A stretch of DNA of 64,000 bases from Sympetrum striolatum (taxonomy: Eukaryota; Arthropoda; Insecta; Odonata; Libellulidae): contig CANPUZ010000077.1 in the NCBI GenBank assembly GCA_947579665.1, forward strand, positions 124,001 to 188,000, given 5' to 3'. The translations under genes were made by a program, and so were the position numbers. This document shows positions 48,561-58,972 of this stretch, one piece after another. Under the pieces are notes generated by a model. The model was not told the origin of the DNA. It saw nothing but the letters and a program-made list of their open reading frames with translations, and did not search any database. Within the stretch, counting starts at the first letter, position 1. Each line of letters starts with the position of its first letter.

Positions 48561-48721
48561 TAGTACAAATCATCTAGCTTCTCTCATCAGTGAGCTTCTC
48601 TTCCTGACTGTAATTACGTACCTGCAACTGCTGGTTACCTTCTAAAAGATAATTTCACGTCATCCATGTAATTACATCTTTAATCATCAGCTTTATGGTA
48701 TTTCGAGTATTTTTACGGGAT

Positions 48722-49172
48722 GACACATCGGATTCAACAATGGGATCGGTCGTCAGGGGGATGAGTTGTTTACTACCTCGAATTTTCACTAAATTTTGTA
48801 TATTTCACCGATATTCTCGCAAATTCGAATCTAAAGTAAGATTCCATGAATGAAATAAGATTCTTCATTTAATTTCCGTTCTTTTGGTGCTTGTCTCGTC
48901 GACGTGCGACCATTTCTTTTAATTTAATTTCGCGTAAGAAACAAACCCTGCATGTGATAAAAATGATTTTTACGTGTATTGTTTATGGAAAACTATGTGA
49001 GCGATCTGGGTTCGAAACCCGTAAAATTGTGGAATAAAACGGCAACAGTGATTCCTTCCAGGTCGCAGAGGACAGGTATACTAAGTTTGTAGCAAATCGG
49101 ACGAACGGTATGGCCTCCAATCTAAGAGAAACACACCCACAGGATTTCCATTTTATGTATATAGATAATATA
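48722..49172 (-). repeat. Dispersed repeat family A, copy 7 (long)
   Basis: Extends from GGATTCAACAATGGGATCGG through CTGGGTTCGAAACCCG to an outer end ATTTTATGTATATAGATAA. That outer end, read in reverse, resembles the start of copy 1 at 8327. Confidence 0.78.
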
Positions 49173-50089
49173 CTGTGAGAATGCAAAGATACAAAAAAAC
49201 AATGTCCGAGTTGAGTTATCGCTATATATTCTGATTTAAAGTACATTTACAAAACAAATTTTCATCCTTTTTTATAAATTTCTACCTTCAGCCATTATCA
49301 CTATGGATATTTTTACTTTTGATCAGAACTAGGTATTTGGCCATGAATTTTAAAAGTTATATTTAGTTCTGTCAGTTGACGTGGAAATACACCAGTAAAT
49401 AATAATACTTACTAAGCGAATCATAATTCGCGGAATGATCGCTGGGATAGCGCATTCGGTGCAAACTAAGTGTAAGTGACGCTTCGCAAAATTCCCGAGA
49501 ATTATCGACATTCTTTTCTCCGGAAATTCCAAGATTCTCCGATAACACTGCTCAGCTGCATTTTTGTTACAAAGTATTAGATGATGGGTGCTCTAAGCTA
49601 ATTCGGTGAATCTGAAAATGAAATCAGTGTCGGGCACAGTTATTTCGTAAGTAATGCATTTTTCCGAAATGCCTCCAAAAGAAGGAATTTATTCTGTATT
49701 GGCGGATCTCTTGTGCATTCTCCATTTTAAGATGAACTGGATTTGCTCTCAATCGGTACGAAAAATTTGTTTAATATTTTGGAAACAGTTTATTGTAGTT
49801 TACTGCCTTATTTTATTTACTGGTTCAAACCAGCTTCTTTCACCTTTCAAAGAAAATTCGTACTTTTTTTGTTAAACTAAACGTTCACCCATATTTTAAT
49901 GGAAATTTGAAATAGTGTTTTTTCTGCATGCCGCTAGGGAAATTAGAACTTTAGATTTGAATATTTTCAAGTTCCGCCAAAGTCTTCTCACGGTCAATTT
50001 AATTAACTAACCGAAGCTGCATTATGCTTTGGTATTCGCGATTATCGAAAACATTGCTTATCTCCGGTTATCAGTAGTATTGAAGTCAA
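49173..50089. other. Intergenic DNA, nothing recognised
   Basis: No element or gene assigned. Confidence 0.35.
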
Positions 50090-50280
50090 AAATTATATTG
50101 AAGGAATTATCAATCGAGATGGCAGAAGGAAGTGAAGAATTAAACCATATCTCCTTCTTTGATATATTTATATGGTTAGCATAAATGTGTTAGAGCATCC
50201 AGCGAAGATGAATGCTTATCATTTCTTCGATTGGAAGTAGCAAATTAACAAAGTGAATTAAAATTATTCAACGTATGTGT
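50090..50280 (+). repeat. Dispersed repeat family G, copy 2
   Basis: Partner of 35068-35270. The match runs about 190 bp with few differences and both copies have the same orientation. Confidence 0.8.
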
Positions 50281-50299
50281 ATGTCAATCAATGTGTGAA

Positions 50300-50480
50300 T
50301 GCAAAGTTAACATTAAGAGGACACCTTGTTTATTACGAAGAAATTTCACTGATTTTAAAACATTTTGCAATAGTACTCGTCATTTGGAATCGAAAGCGAT
50401 ATTGCTTGACAAACATAAGAATCTTCATTCAATTTCCTTTATTATGGTCTCGACTTCGTCGTCCCTCCCTAAACATATCA
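50300..50480 (-). repeat. Family A fragment, copy 8
   Basis: Retains TTTATTACGAAGAAATTTCA, AAACATAAGAATCTTCATTC and GGTCTCGACTTCGTCG from the central part of the repeat. Confidence 0.6.
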
Positions 50481-52211
50481 CGAGATCATTTGATACTTTT
50501 GTTACTGACATATATACAAGGAACTTCTTACGTAACTCACCTATCACAAGAATTCAACAATTAATGACTTCTTTGGTGCTCAGTCTATTGATATATGTTA
50601 TACAAATATTATATAAATAAAGTCTGCATTAAAAAATCATGATATTTTATGAGGTTGATTTTAGCATAGTTGACCGACACCCAAAATTAAACTTGATCCA
50701 CTAAGTTTCTCCAACGACATATGAGGCGTATCTTTCTGAGCTAAACAGTCTTCAAATTATCAGAAAATAATATATTGCTCTTGTATATTGAGGCTTCAAA
50801 ATGGACGCACCCCCTGAAATAAGAACTCAACTAACAGAAATTATCGATGACTCGTTCATGAATAATATTATTTCTAATTCTTAGAATGCTTAATAATCAC
50901 GTCTTTCGATCTTAAACATATTAATTTTTGTTTACCAAAATCCATTTTATTATGATTACTTCAAGTTTATCTTAGTACCCATAAAGTACGACCACGTTTC
51001 GAAGGATATTTCCTTTTTGTGATGACGATGCATTGTTTCAAAGAAGATTATAAATTCTCAACATTAATATTTAAGATACAGCTAACGTGGAATCCCATAG
51101 AATAGGAGAAATTTATCAAATTAATTTAACGTTGTAAATATTTCGCTAAGCTAATTTTTCATTCCCTATCACAATTTCAAAATTTCGGAAGTTATTCATG
51201 AAAGATATTTCCTCCGTTCGAATTTTATTTCCTTCTCGATATTCAGTATAATTTAGTTAATATTTTCTTTTTAAGAATTAACTTAATATCTAAAAGGTAT
51301 ATAGGTAATTGTAACTGCAGATGGGGAATATGGTATGAAAGAAAATTTTATTTTAGCTGAAATTGATTTCATATATAAAAGAAACATCGAAATGTTGCTA
51401 CAGAATTTATAAGCATATAATAGTATATTGGAAATAAATTCAACCTTTGTCTCGTAGCCAGTTCTTTGATATGTAGTTTTACATTTTTTGAAGGCGCAAT
51501 TGCTAGTATTTCATGGAAAAAAATTAGTATCGGTGGAGAACGTTCCACCTTTTTTCGCAAATGTTTTTTTCGTGGAGAAACTCTTTGTACTGCATGCGTC
51601 TCGTTAGGTGCTCAGCGGCAAAGACAGCCATGAAAGGTTTCCCAATATATGAGCCGCGCATCTCTTTGGAGAAGCAAAGCGGAAAATAAAATATCACGAT
51701 ACGGGCTTGAGTGCATTTTTCGGTTGCAATTGGACGTGAAAGGCTCGTTCGATATTCAGACGAAATCAAGTTCACTAATAAATGCCGCTTATTATTAGCA
51801 TCGGATTATGCGAAACCGTGAAATTAGCTCCCCTCTTGACTGCGGTCGAAACGTTTGTGCTGCAGATTGAGTGATGCCATCGCCAAAACAAGATATATCA
51901 ATTTTGGCTCGTCTTCTGAGTTCTAGGTTCTGAGCAACGATACGGAATTCCTCATAACGAAGTAGCCTCGAGGCTGTATTTTCGGCAGAAGAGAAGCCAG
52001 AGCTTGAAATGCGTTCTATGCAGGATCCTTTTGCTTTGAATGCGATAGCTTTATTTGAACGAAATGAATCTTTTAATAAATGAGGATTATTCACATTAAA
52101 TCGTAAATGATTGGAGGAAATGTATAATGATGAACATGTTCTCTTGTTCACTTAAAAGCGATTTCTTTGACATAAAATCCAAATTAGGTGCATCATATGC
52201 TCTCTATTTTT
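50481..52211. other. Intergenic DNA, nothing recognised
   Basis: Two minus-strand frames (51775-51524 and 52151-51795, 83 and 118 codons) have no recognisable domain and no supporting splice signals. Confidence 0.3.
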
Positions 52212-52925
52212 ACTTTCTCCATATACGCAATATAAAGAAAGTATTGTTTTCTTTAATGAAAATTGACTCCGAGATTTCTACGGAAATACATGTTTTGGGA
52301 TCCCTAGAACACGTTTTGACCATTTTCGGAATGGTGTCTGAGTGTTTGTGTGTGTGTGTGTGTCTGTGTGTGTGTGTGCTTGTGGGTGCTCTGACGTAAA
52401 AACTATCAGCCATATCACTATCAAACTTCACATATAGGAAGCAGTGTGGTGGGAGCTGTCAGAGTTGATTAGTTTTGGAGAAAATCGGTTAACCGGTAGT
52501 AAAGATTTTATTTTATTCTTCGAGGTTAATTTCCATTTTTGTGAAATATCTCAATAAATACGATATTTAGGTATATACTATTATTTATAAAAGTTTTAGA
52601 AAATGTAATTTACTATAACTTCTGTAATGAACGCATTTTTGTATCACTGATTGCTTAGGAGTTATTCTTGAAATACTGAAAAAACCGGAAGTAGCTGATT
52701 TTGTACTTAGTGGGCGCTCTAACATGAAAAGTATTTGTCTTATCAACAACTTATTTCATTTATAGTAGTACGTTGGTTGGTTTCGTTAGAGTTGATTAGT
52801 TTTTGGATTAAATTGGTTAACCGAAAGTCGAGCTTCATTCTTCAAAGCTCATTTCCGGTTTTCAGAATGTCTCCATAAATACAATATTTAGCCATAAACT
52901 AGCCGGTTAGCCGGAAGTCGAGATG
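52212..52925 (+). mobile_element. Family C element, copy 4 (3'-truncated)
   Basis: Has the hairpin start, (GT)n at 52345-52380 and two internal units, but the 3' GGAGAAAGTCATGTG end is absent; sequence changes after AGCCGGAAGTCGAGATG at about 52925. Confidence 0.78.
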
Positions 52926-52934
52926 TTTGCTTAG

Positions 52935-53010
52935 ATTTGGCGCGTGGCTTGGAACACCTGCTGGGAGAGTAGAAGACCTGGGTTCAAATGCTTGTCACAT
53001 CTGCAATTTT
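52935..53010 (+). repeat. Possible tRNA-derived SINE head
   Basis: GGCGCGTGGCTTGGAACACC resembles an A-box region and GACCTGGGTTCAAATGC a B box 40 bp on. The acceptor stem does not form, so a functional tRNA is unlikely. Confidence 0.45.
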
Positions 53011-53079
53011 CAATTTCTTGTATCCTTATTCGTATATTTACATTGTGGTTAACTATTCGGTCACTCCCCTTAGCATCCT

Positions 53080-53430
53080 ATCTGTAAATGATTTAGCCAG
53101 GAGACCGGTTGGTGCCACACCCCTTCTGACATAAGCTATATAGAGCTTGCAGAGAGGAATGACAGGATGAGGAGTGAGGCCCTTGCTTTCCTCACTGAGC
53201 CAGACAGCTATAAACGGAACATGTCCACGCAAGTGAAGAACAATGACTCTACGAGTAGCACTTTTCTCGTCAGTTCATATGGAGAAACCTTGATTATTGT
53301 AATTATTCACTCACACTTCAGTAGCTTTCATTTCATCACAGCCATGATCAAAACTGTGACAAAAATAAACGAAAGATACATTTTTGCTACCCTGTACCAA
53401 ATGACAAATGAAAATATTCCATTCAACAGA
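53080..53430 (+). repeat. Dispersed repeat family F, copy 3
   Basis: Collinear with 46495-46925 but lacks a central block of about 80 bp. Both copies begin near CTGTAAATKATT. Confidence 0.8.
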
Positions 53431-53459
53431 GTAAAGTAGCAGCATCCCTTCGCATTCTT

Positions 53460-53700
53460 AAGAATCAAATGTTACAGACCTTATCCATCCCGAAGCCCCT
53501 CGATAGAGAGAAATTCTTATGACGTCGGGATGACGTAATTGGCGCAAAAAGTCGCTTATTTGCTTTGAGAACGTTACGTATTCGGACTTTAGGATCCCAA
53601 GGAATCGAAAGTTATATCCCCTATACCACGGGTCTTTCCCGGAGTCCCTCGCAAGAGAGGAATAACGATGACGTAGGCACATCGTAATTGTCGCTAAAAG
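53460..53700. repeat. Imperfect direct repeat with TGACGT motifs
   Basis: Two related segments of about 65 bp (near 53491 and 53640) each contain CCCTCG, a GAGAG run and TGACGT-type hexamers followed by TAATTG and a GCxxAAAAG stretch. TGACGT is the CRE/ATF core, so a promoter role is conceivable, but nothing downstream is a recognised gene. Confidence 0.35.
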
Positions 53701-53754
53701 CAAGTCGTGGGCGTTGTGGGAGTGGAAAAAAAGCAGCCCAAAATACCTCGACTG

Positions 53755-53975
53755 TCCCGCGCACGCGCCTATTCCCCGCTCCTGCCATTATTTGGTACAT
53801 TCCTATCGCCTCCACCCACCCACCCTCTTCCCACTCAGCCCCTTGATTGCCACTTTAATACGCCCCCGCTGCCTCCTCACCCCGCCCTCTCCCTGCCCCC
53901 ACCCACCGGAGGCGGGTACACTGGCTCCACCTACACTCCCCGCTCCATGTCCTTCAATATCTTTTATCCCCGCAT
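53755..53975. repeat. C-rich, strand-asymmetric tract
   Basis: The plus strand is dominated by CCC and CCACC runs for about 220 bp, in sharp contrast to the AT-rich surroundings. Overlapping proline-rich frames here are a by-product of composition. Confidence 0.8.
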
Positions 53976-54659
53976 CTAACGCCTCGTAAAAATGTCATAT
54001 GAATGTTTTGCATCTACTTCGCGCGAAACGTGGTTCCTTCATTGGTTTGAATTTCTGTGATAAGGTTTAAGATATGATTATGATTGTGTATCATTAGACC
54101 CATGTTAGGTGTTTGATCGATTTCTATTCATAACTTTGTTAGATGATATTTATACGTTAAAATGCCTTTATCGTACTATGAATCGGAATTATAAATCACG
54201 GAAAATAACTGTTTTAAATGTGATTTAATTGTCCAATACTTAATGCTTTTTCCGGTTATGAAATGGCTTTTTTGGAAAATTCTAAAATAGCGTAAAATAT
54301 TGACTTTTACACATCTTCCACTTACCGAAAAATATATTTTAAAACGAATATTTCAATACCGATATTTCAATAGGTATCGACAGTAATTCTCAGAGAGGGA
54401 ATTCAGGGCACATTATATCACTAATGAATAGCTTAAATGAAATTTGATCCTTGAGTAGTCAAATGAAATTTTCTTTCTGAGGTCGCAAAATATCGATAGA
54501 ATAATGAAATATGATTAGAAGCAGGCATGTGCTTCGAGAAATCCTTTAATAAACCGAAATCTTGCGGTAGCTTGCAATATATCGTAGACAAACCCCCATA
54601 GACTACGGTGGTGTTCTGAGTGTTCATCTAGGGTCAAAGATATAGATTATTGTTCTGTT

Positions 54660-54970
54660 ATTCGACCTAATGTCGACTACTTCCGTGTGATTTGGGATCC
54701 AGATGTTGGGATTGAATGTCAGGTTTAAAGATGGTCCAACGTAGATCAACTCGTTTCGTCAGAGGAGATTTCAGGTTCGACAGTAGCGTTACGGTTATGA
54801 TAGACTCCCTCGGGTGGAGTTCGCTTCAGGTGAGAACATCTGAACGGAAATTCTTTGGAAGGTTCATCGAGTCAGAGCTTTTAGAGGAAGCAATTGAAAT
54901 TTTAGTGGTAAACTGTTTACCTGTAAGGAACGAACGCAATCTCCGAGAAGCATCGACAAAATAAGGAAGT
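54660..54970 (+). pseudogene. LINE reverse transcriptase C-terminal relic
   Basis: VIWDPDVGIECQV is followed after a stop by MVQRRSTRFVRGDFRFDSSV and, further on, DSLGWSSLQ. This is clearly related to the C-terminal domain of the LINE at 37.6-38.6 kb (MVQRRAARFVKRDFRFDSSV). The frame ends at 54964. Only about 100 codons survive, with in-frame stops, so this is an old fragment of the same LINE family. Confidence 0.85.
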
Positions 54971-56384
54971 TATCGCAAAAACTTCTTGTTGCCCAATTAA
55001 GTTCTCATCATCTGTTTAAGAGAATGCCAAGGTAGTTTATATAAACCGGCCATCTAGTAGAAAACTAATCATATTAGCATGTGCTTTATTATTTTTATAG
55101 AAGAGTGGTTATTTTACAACCATAAAACATAAATCTCTTTATATCTTGGTAACCTCTTCATTTCTAAGGGAAACAAGAATTTATCATAAATAAATAATCA
55201 TGATCTTCTTAATCGTGGAATTTGTCGCTTCGGTTTGCTTTTTGTACAAATAGTCTTTGCCCACTTTACTCGAAGAATTTTCCTAAGATTTGTAATATTT
55301 TACAGTTTTGAGGTCTCCAGTATGATGAAAATTATCCCCTTGCATTCGAAGTAATTTGTTTTTTTTTTAAGTAGACTTACGTTCGTCATTAAAGGTAAAA
55401 AGTGCGTAAGTTGGCTGTAATACGATGCAACCTCACCAGTCTCATTCACCCAAATGTCTAAAATAGAAGCTACAATAATTAAGTTATTTTTCATTTCGTG
55501 TCCCGTTAGCAACTTATTCTCGGTGAGCATCATTTTAGTACCTTGTTATTCAAATTGCGATAACATTTTCACGCTATACTTAATGGGATGATATGTACAC
55601 CGTGTCGCACAATGGCTTAAGAGACGCTGATTCCCCTCATGGAATCTTCACCTGCTGTGTAATTGGAGGTTTTGGCTAACCCCAGCTCATTAAACCACTT
55701 CGTTTTCCCTTTCCGAATGTCTTATTTCGTTGGTTGAACGTTGAACTTGGCTATTCTCAAATATTCCGATACTTCAAATGAATCAAATCGGGTTATAATC
55801 ATCATACGAGCAGCTTGCGGAACCCAAAAGACCACGGATCAAGCGGTGACCAGAAAACAAGGCGCGAATATCGGTTGTTTGAGAACAAGCTCTTTAACGT
55901 TGTATGCATTCATAAGGATTCATCGTCTGAACCGGAAAATGTCAATTTCGATTTCTTTGTCTCGATAAATTGGAATGTTCTTGGAAGCGTTTCTTCGTAT
56001 TCAAAAGAAACTTCCCTTTGAAATATTTTTATTTTCGATTTACTCAGTAAACAGGTCGTCTACGCAAATTGTATTCACAGCGTTGATTGGGAAACATTAC
56101 TTCATATAAAGTTCATATTCTCGAGTAATTCTTAGGGCAGCAAAACTGGGTTATTTAGTAATTTGCGACAGTGAATAATTAGTGTGTGTGTGTCTATCAC
56201 GATCAGCAATATAATTTGAGATGTAGAGCGAAGTTCAATGAAAAGTTATGAGATTATTTTGTAATTTTAGTGAATTTGTCACTATACTCATCCTTTCCAT
56301 ATCTCCTTACGGTACTGGAAGCGAACAGTGTGATGAGGAATTATTACTTGGCGTGGGCATCCGGAAGGTTATACCGGAAAACCG
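54971..56384. other. Intergenic DNA, nothing recognised
   Basis: Two overlapping short frames at 55741-56021 lack recognisable motifs. Confidence 0.35.
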
Positions 56385-56640
56385 GCATCGGTATTGGTAG
56401 CTGAGTGGTCAGAGCATTTGCCCAGAAACTAATTCGATTGACTGAATCTCTGTTTGGTCGAGGTGTTTGTATGTTTGACTTTTTGTTCCAACTGTGCTTA
56501 TTGCTAAGATATTTACTGTCCACGGAAGGTTTTAGGAGTGGTTTCCCTTCAGTCTTCGGGCGAATGCCGGATAGACTGTGTTGTTATCTTACTATATCCC
56601 CCTTGACCGTTGCCACCTGGTAATCACAACAATTTGCAGC
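56385..56640 (+). repeat. tRNA-derived SINE
   Basis: GGTAGCTGAGTGGTCAGAGC is an excellent A-box region; a decayed B box (TTTGGTCGAGG) lies about 50 bp downstream. The body has GGAGTGGTTTCCCTTCAG and GGGCGAATGCCGG, of a kind seen in arthropod SINEs. Confidence 0.7.
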
Positions 56641-56868
56641 GATTAAATTAAGTAAATCAATTGTAATGCCTCTGCTTCGGTTTTTTGTGAAATATTCTTT
56701 CCTATTTTTCAGGGTTTTACTGGATATATCTCACACTAAATACGTAAATAAGTTATCAATTTAAGATTCTCTAAGTATTTCCACCCCTGTTTCGTACCAT
56801 CTCATATCCTGCCCGTTATTGATTAGCTCGATGATAATGATGATGAACATAATGATAATCGTCAGCAG

Positions 56869-58224
56869 CAGTGATGGCAGGTAATTGAGTAAAAGTACTC
56901 ATATTACCGGCAACGATTACATTTTGGATATTTTTTAATTGTAATCGTTCCTCACAGAAAAAATTAAGTTTTACTTGTAATTCACTCCTCATTCACCTTG
57001 AGTAATCGTTACATTTAAGTAATCGTTACTTTAAATTTTAAAATGTTGCTAAGATGTTTTGATACCTTTTACAAAATTTGTTGACTTTTAAATGCTCGCT
57101 CTCACATTTGCATAATGCCAAATGTTTACACATCGAATGAGGCATCGACGACAAAACACGGAAGTAAATATAATAGAATGACGATGTCAATGATAGAATT
57201 GCGATCCATAAGAATGCATGGGAAATTCATGCTTCTTTGAACATATTTTCCTTATATCATATAAATTGAATTAAAGTGCCACTTGGATGATCGTTCACAA
57301 GGATTTTACCACAGTGTAAGCACGTCAGAAAGCACCACACTCATATTCGATTTTTTCACATTTTTCTATCTAAAATACATGGGCTGAGGGCCCTCCCAAC
57401 ATAGACGGTCTGGATTCAGCTGCTCCTGTTTACTGCGATCGTCATCCCATTGTATTGAGCTCAGTGTTGTACATAAAACTGAGGTCATTTTACATGTATA
57501 AAGATCGGGATCGGCGGAATGGTTCGTAAAACTGTGTCATTTCGTAAGATTGAGGTTCGTAAAAACGTTCTGCTGTACTCTTATTTTAATGCTTACATTT
57601 TCTTAAGCTTGTCCTTGTAATTCATTAACATTTAATACCTGCTAAACAAAGTTCATCTTATCTGATGATTTTAAAGGCAATGAACTTTCGTGCACATTGT
57701 CATTACCATTGAAATCAATGAGGCTAGGCTTAGTGAACAATGAGTTCCAGTGATCTATTAGTAGTTTAAGAAATGGTTTACTATTTAAATATTTTATTAA
57801 TAAAAAATTATTGGTCACCATTTATAATAAATGCATCAGGTTTTATTACATTATCTAGTGATAAAGGAAGTGCCTTAAAAAGTTTAGGCATAATATAGAA
57901 TGAGGGTCATGTTGTAGATTGATAAAGTTACTATCAAATGGTAGGAAAAACTTGTAGCTAAAAATTTAATCATCAAATTCAGAGGTTAAGTTGAAATTAA
58001 TCAAAGAACGATTATTGAAGCTTTGCTGTTTGCGTAATAAGAAACATGTCAATTGGAGGGCTGATTATGTCATTCCAAAGCTGGCGAATTGTCAAAGTAA
58101 TCTACTTGTAATTGTAATCAATCACTTTCTTGGAAAGTAATTGATACTTGCAATCAATTACATTTCAGTCAGAGTAATTGTATTCGAGCCCAATTACTTT
58201 TCGTCAGTAATAGGGCCATCACTG
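56869..58224. mobile_element. Non-autonomous hAT-like element, 1.36 kb
   Basis: The ends CAGTGATGGC and its inverse GCCATCACTG (allowing one difference) are flanked by GTCAGCAG (56861-56868) and GTAGCAGT, an 8-bp duplication if one base was lost. Both subterminal regions are packed with GTAATTG / AGTAATCGTTAC motifs, typical of some hAT families. No transposase is encoded. Confidence 0.7.
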
Positions 58225-58972
58225 GTAGCAGTGACTTGATGCGCTTTCCACTCCCACTGCCATCTCTCACGAATAACTCCGCCATGGAAGAGATGCATAT
58301 CGGCCGTTAGGTGTAACAATCTTTTTCTCCAACTCCTATTTCTTTCCCGTTTCTTCAGATCGAATAGTAAAACCAGTCTGGCGTCAGCGAATGTTAAACG
58401 CCGCGCTTGAATTCAGACCGTGTCCGTACTGCTGAGGGTCGCCATTCATCCTGCTTTTATGCTCGCATTTACACGCAATGCGACTTTCGGTTGGATTTAT
58501 TGCCCCGTAAGATTGGTTGTCATTGTATGTATGTCTATTTCCAACTCTTCTACATTGTATTTTTATCTGTCATCACCCAAATCACAATGTAAGCCTCGGT
58601 AGTTCGAGGATTCAGTTTTATTTGATTCAGACGATGGTAATATACCGAAACCGGTAGTTCCTGAATAAAACCTTTTGTGGAAAAGTATAAATATGTGCTC
58701 AGTTATGTCTTTCCGCAACATCTCGGCTAAATCGATAGACTATAAAAAGAAGTTTCATAGAAAATTGATGCGAAATTTAACACATAAACATACTTACGAA
58801 GTTATTCTCATATTAACTACTTCAGTGTACGAACCGATATTTACCGCAGTATACTGTATTCTCTATTGCGGTATCCCCTCTTTCTGTGAATAATTCCAAA
58901 ATTATGAGGAACGATATAAGAAACGTGTTTAATTCTATGGAATTGAGACTAATCTTTATAAGGTAACACGTA
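58225..58972. other. Intergenic DNA; possible retrotransposon-tail motif at 58.63-58.68 kb
   Basis: GACGATGGTAATATACCGAA followed by ACCGGTAGTTCCTGAATAAA resembles a conserved 3' end motif of dispersed elements. Nothing else recognised. Confidence 0.3.

Noticed and set aside
53707..53989. Proline-rich protein-coding gene
   Set aside because: Two overlapping frames are both open because of the C-rich composition; no domain, start context or splice evidence.
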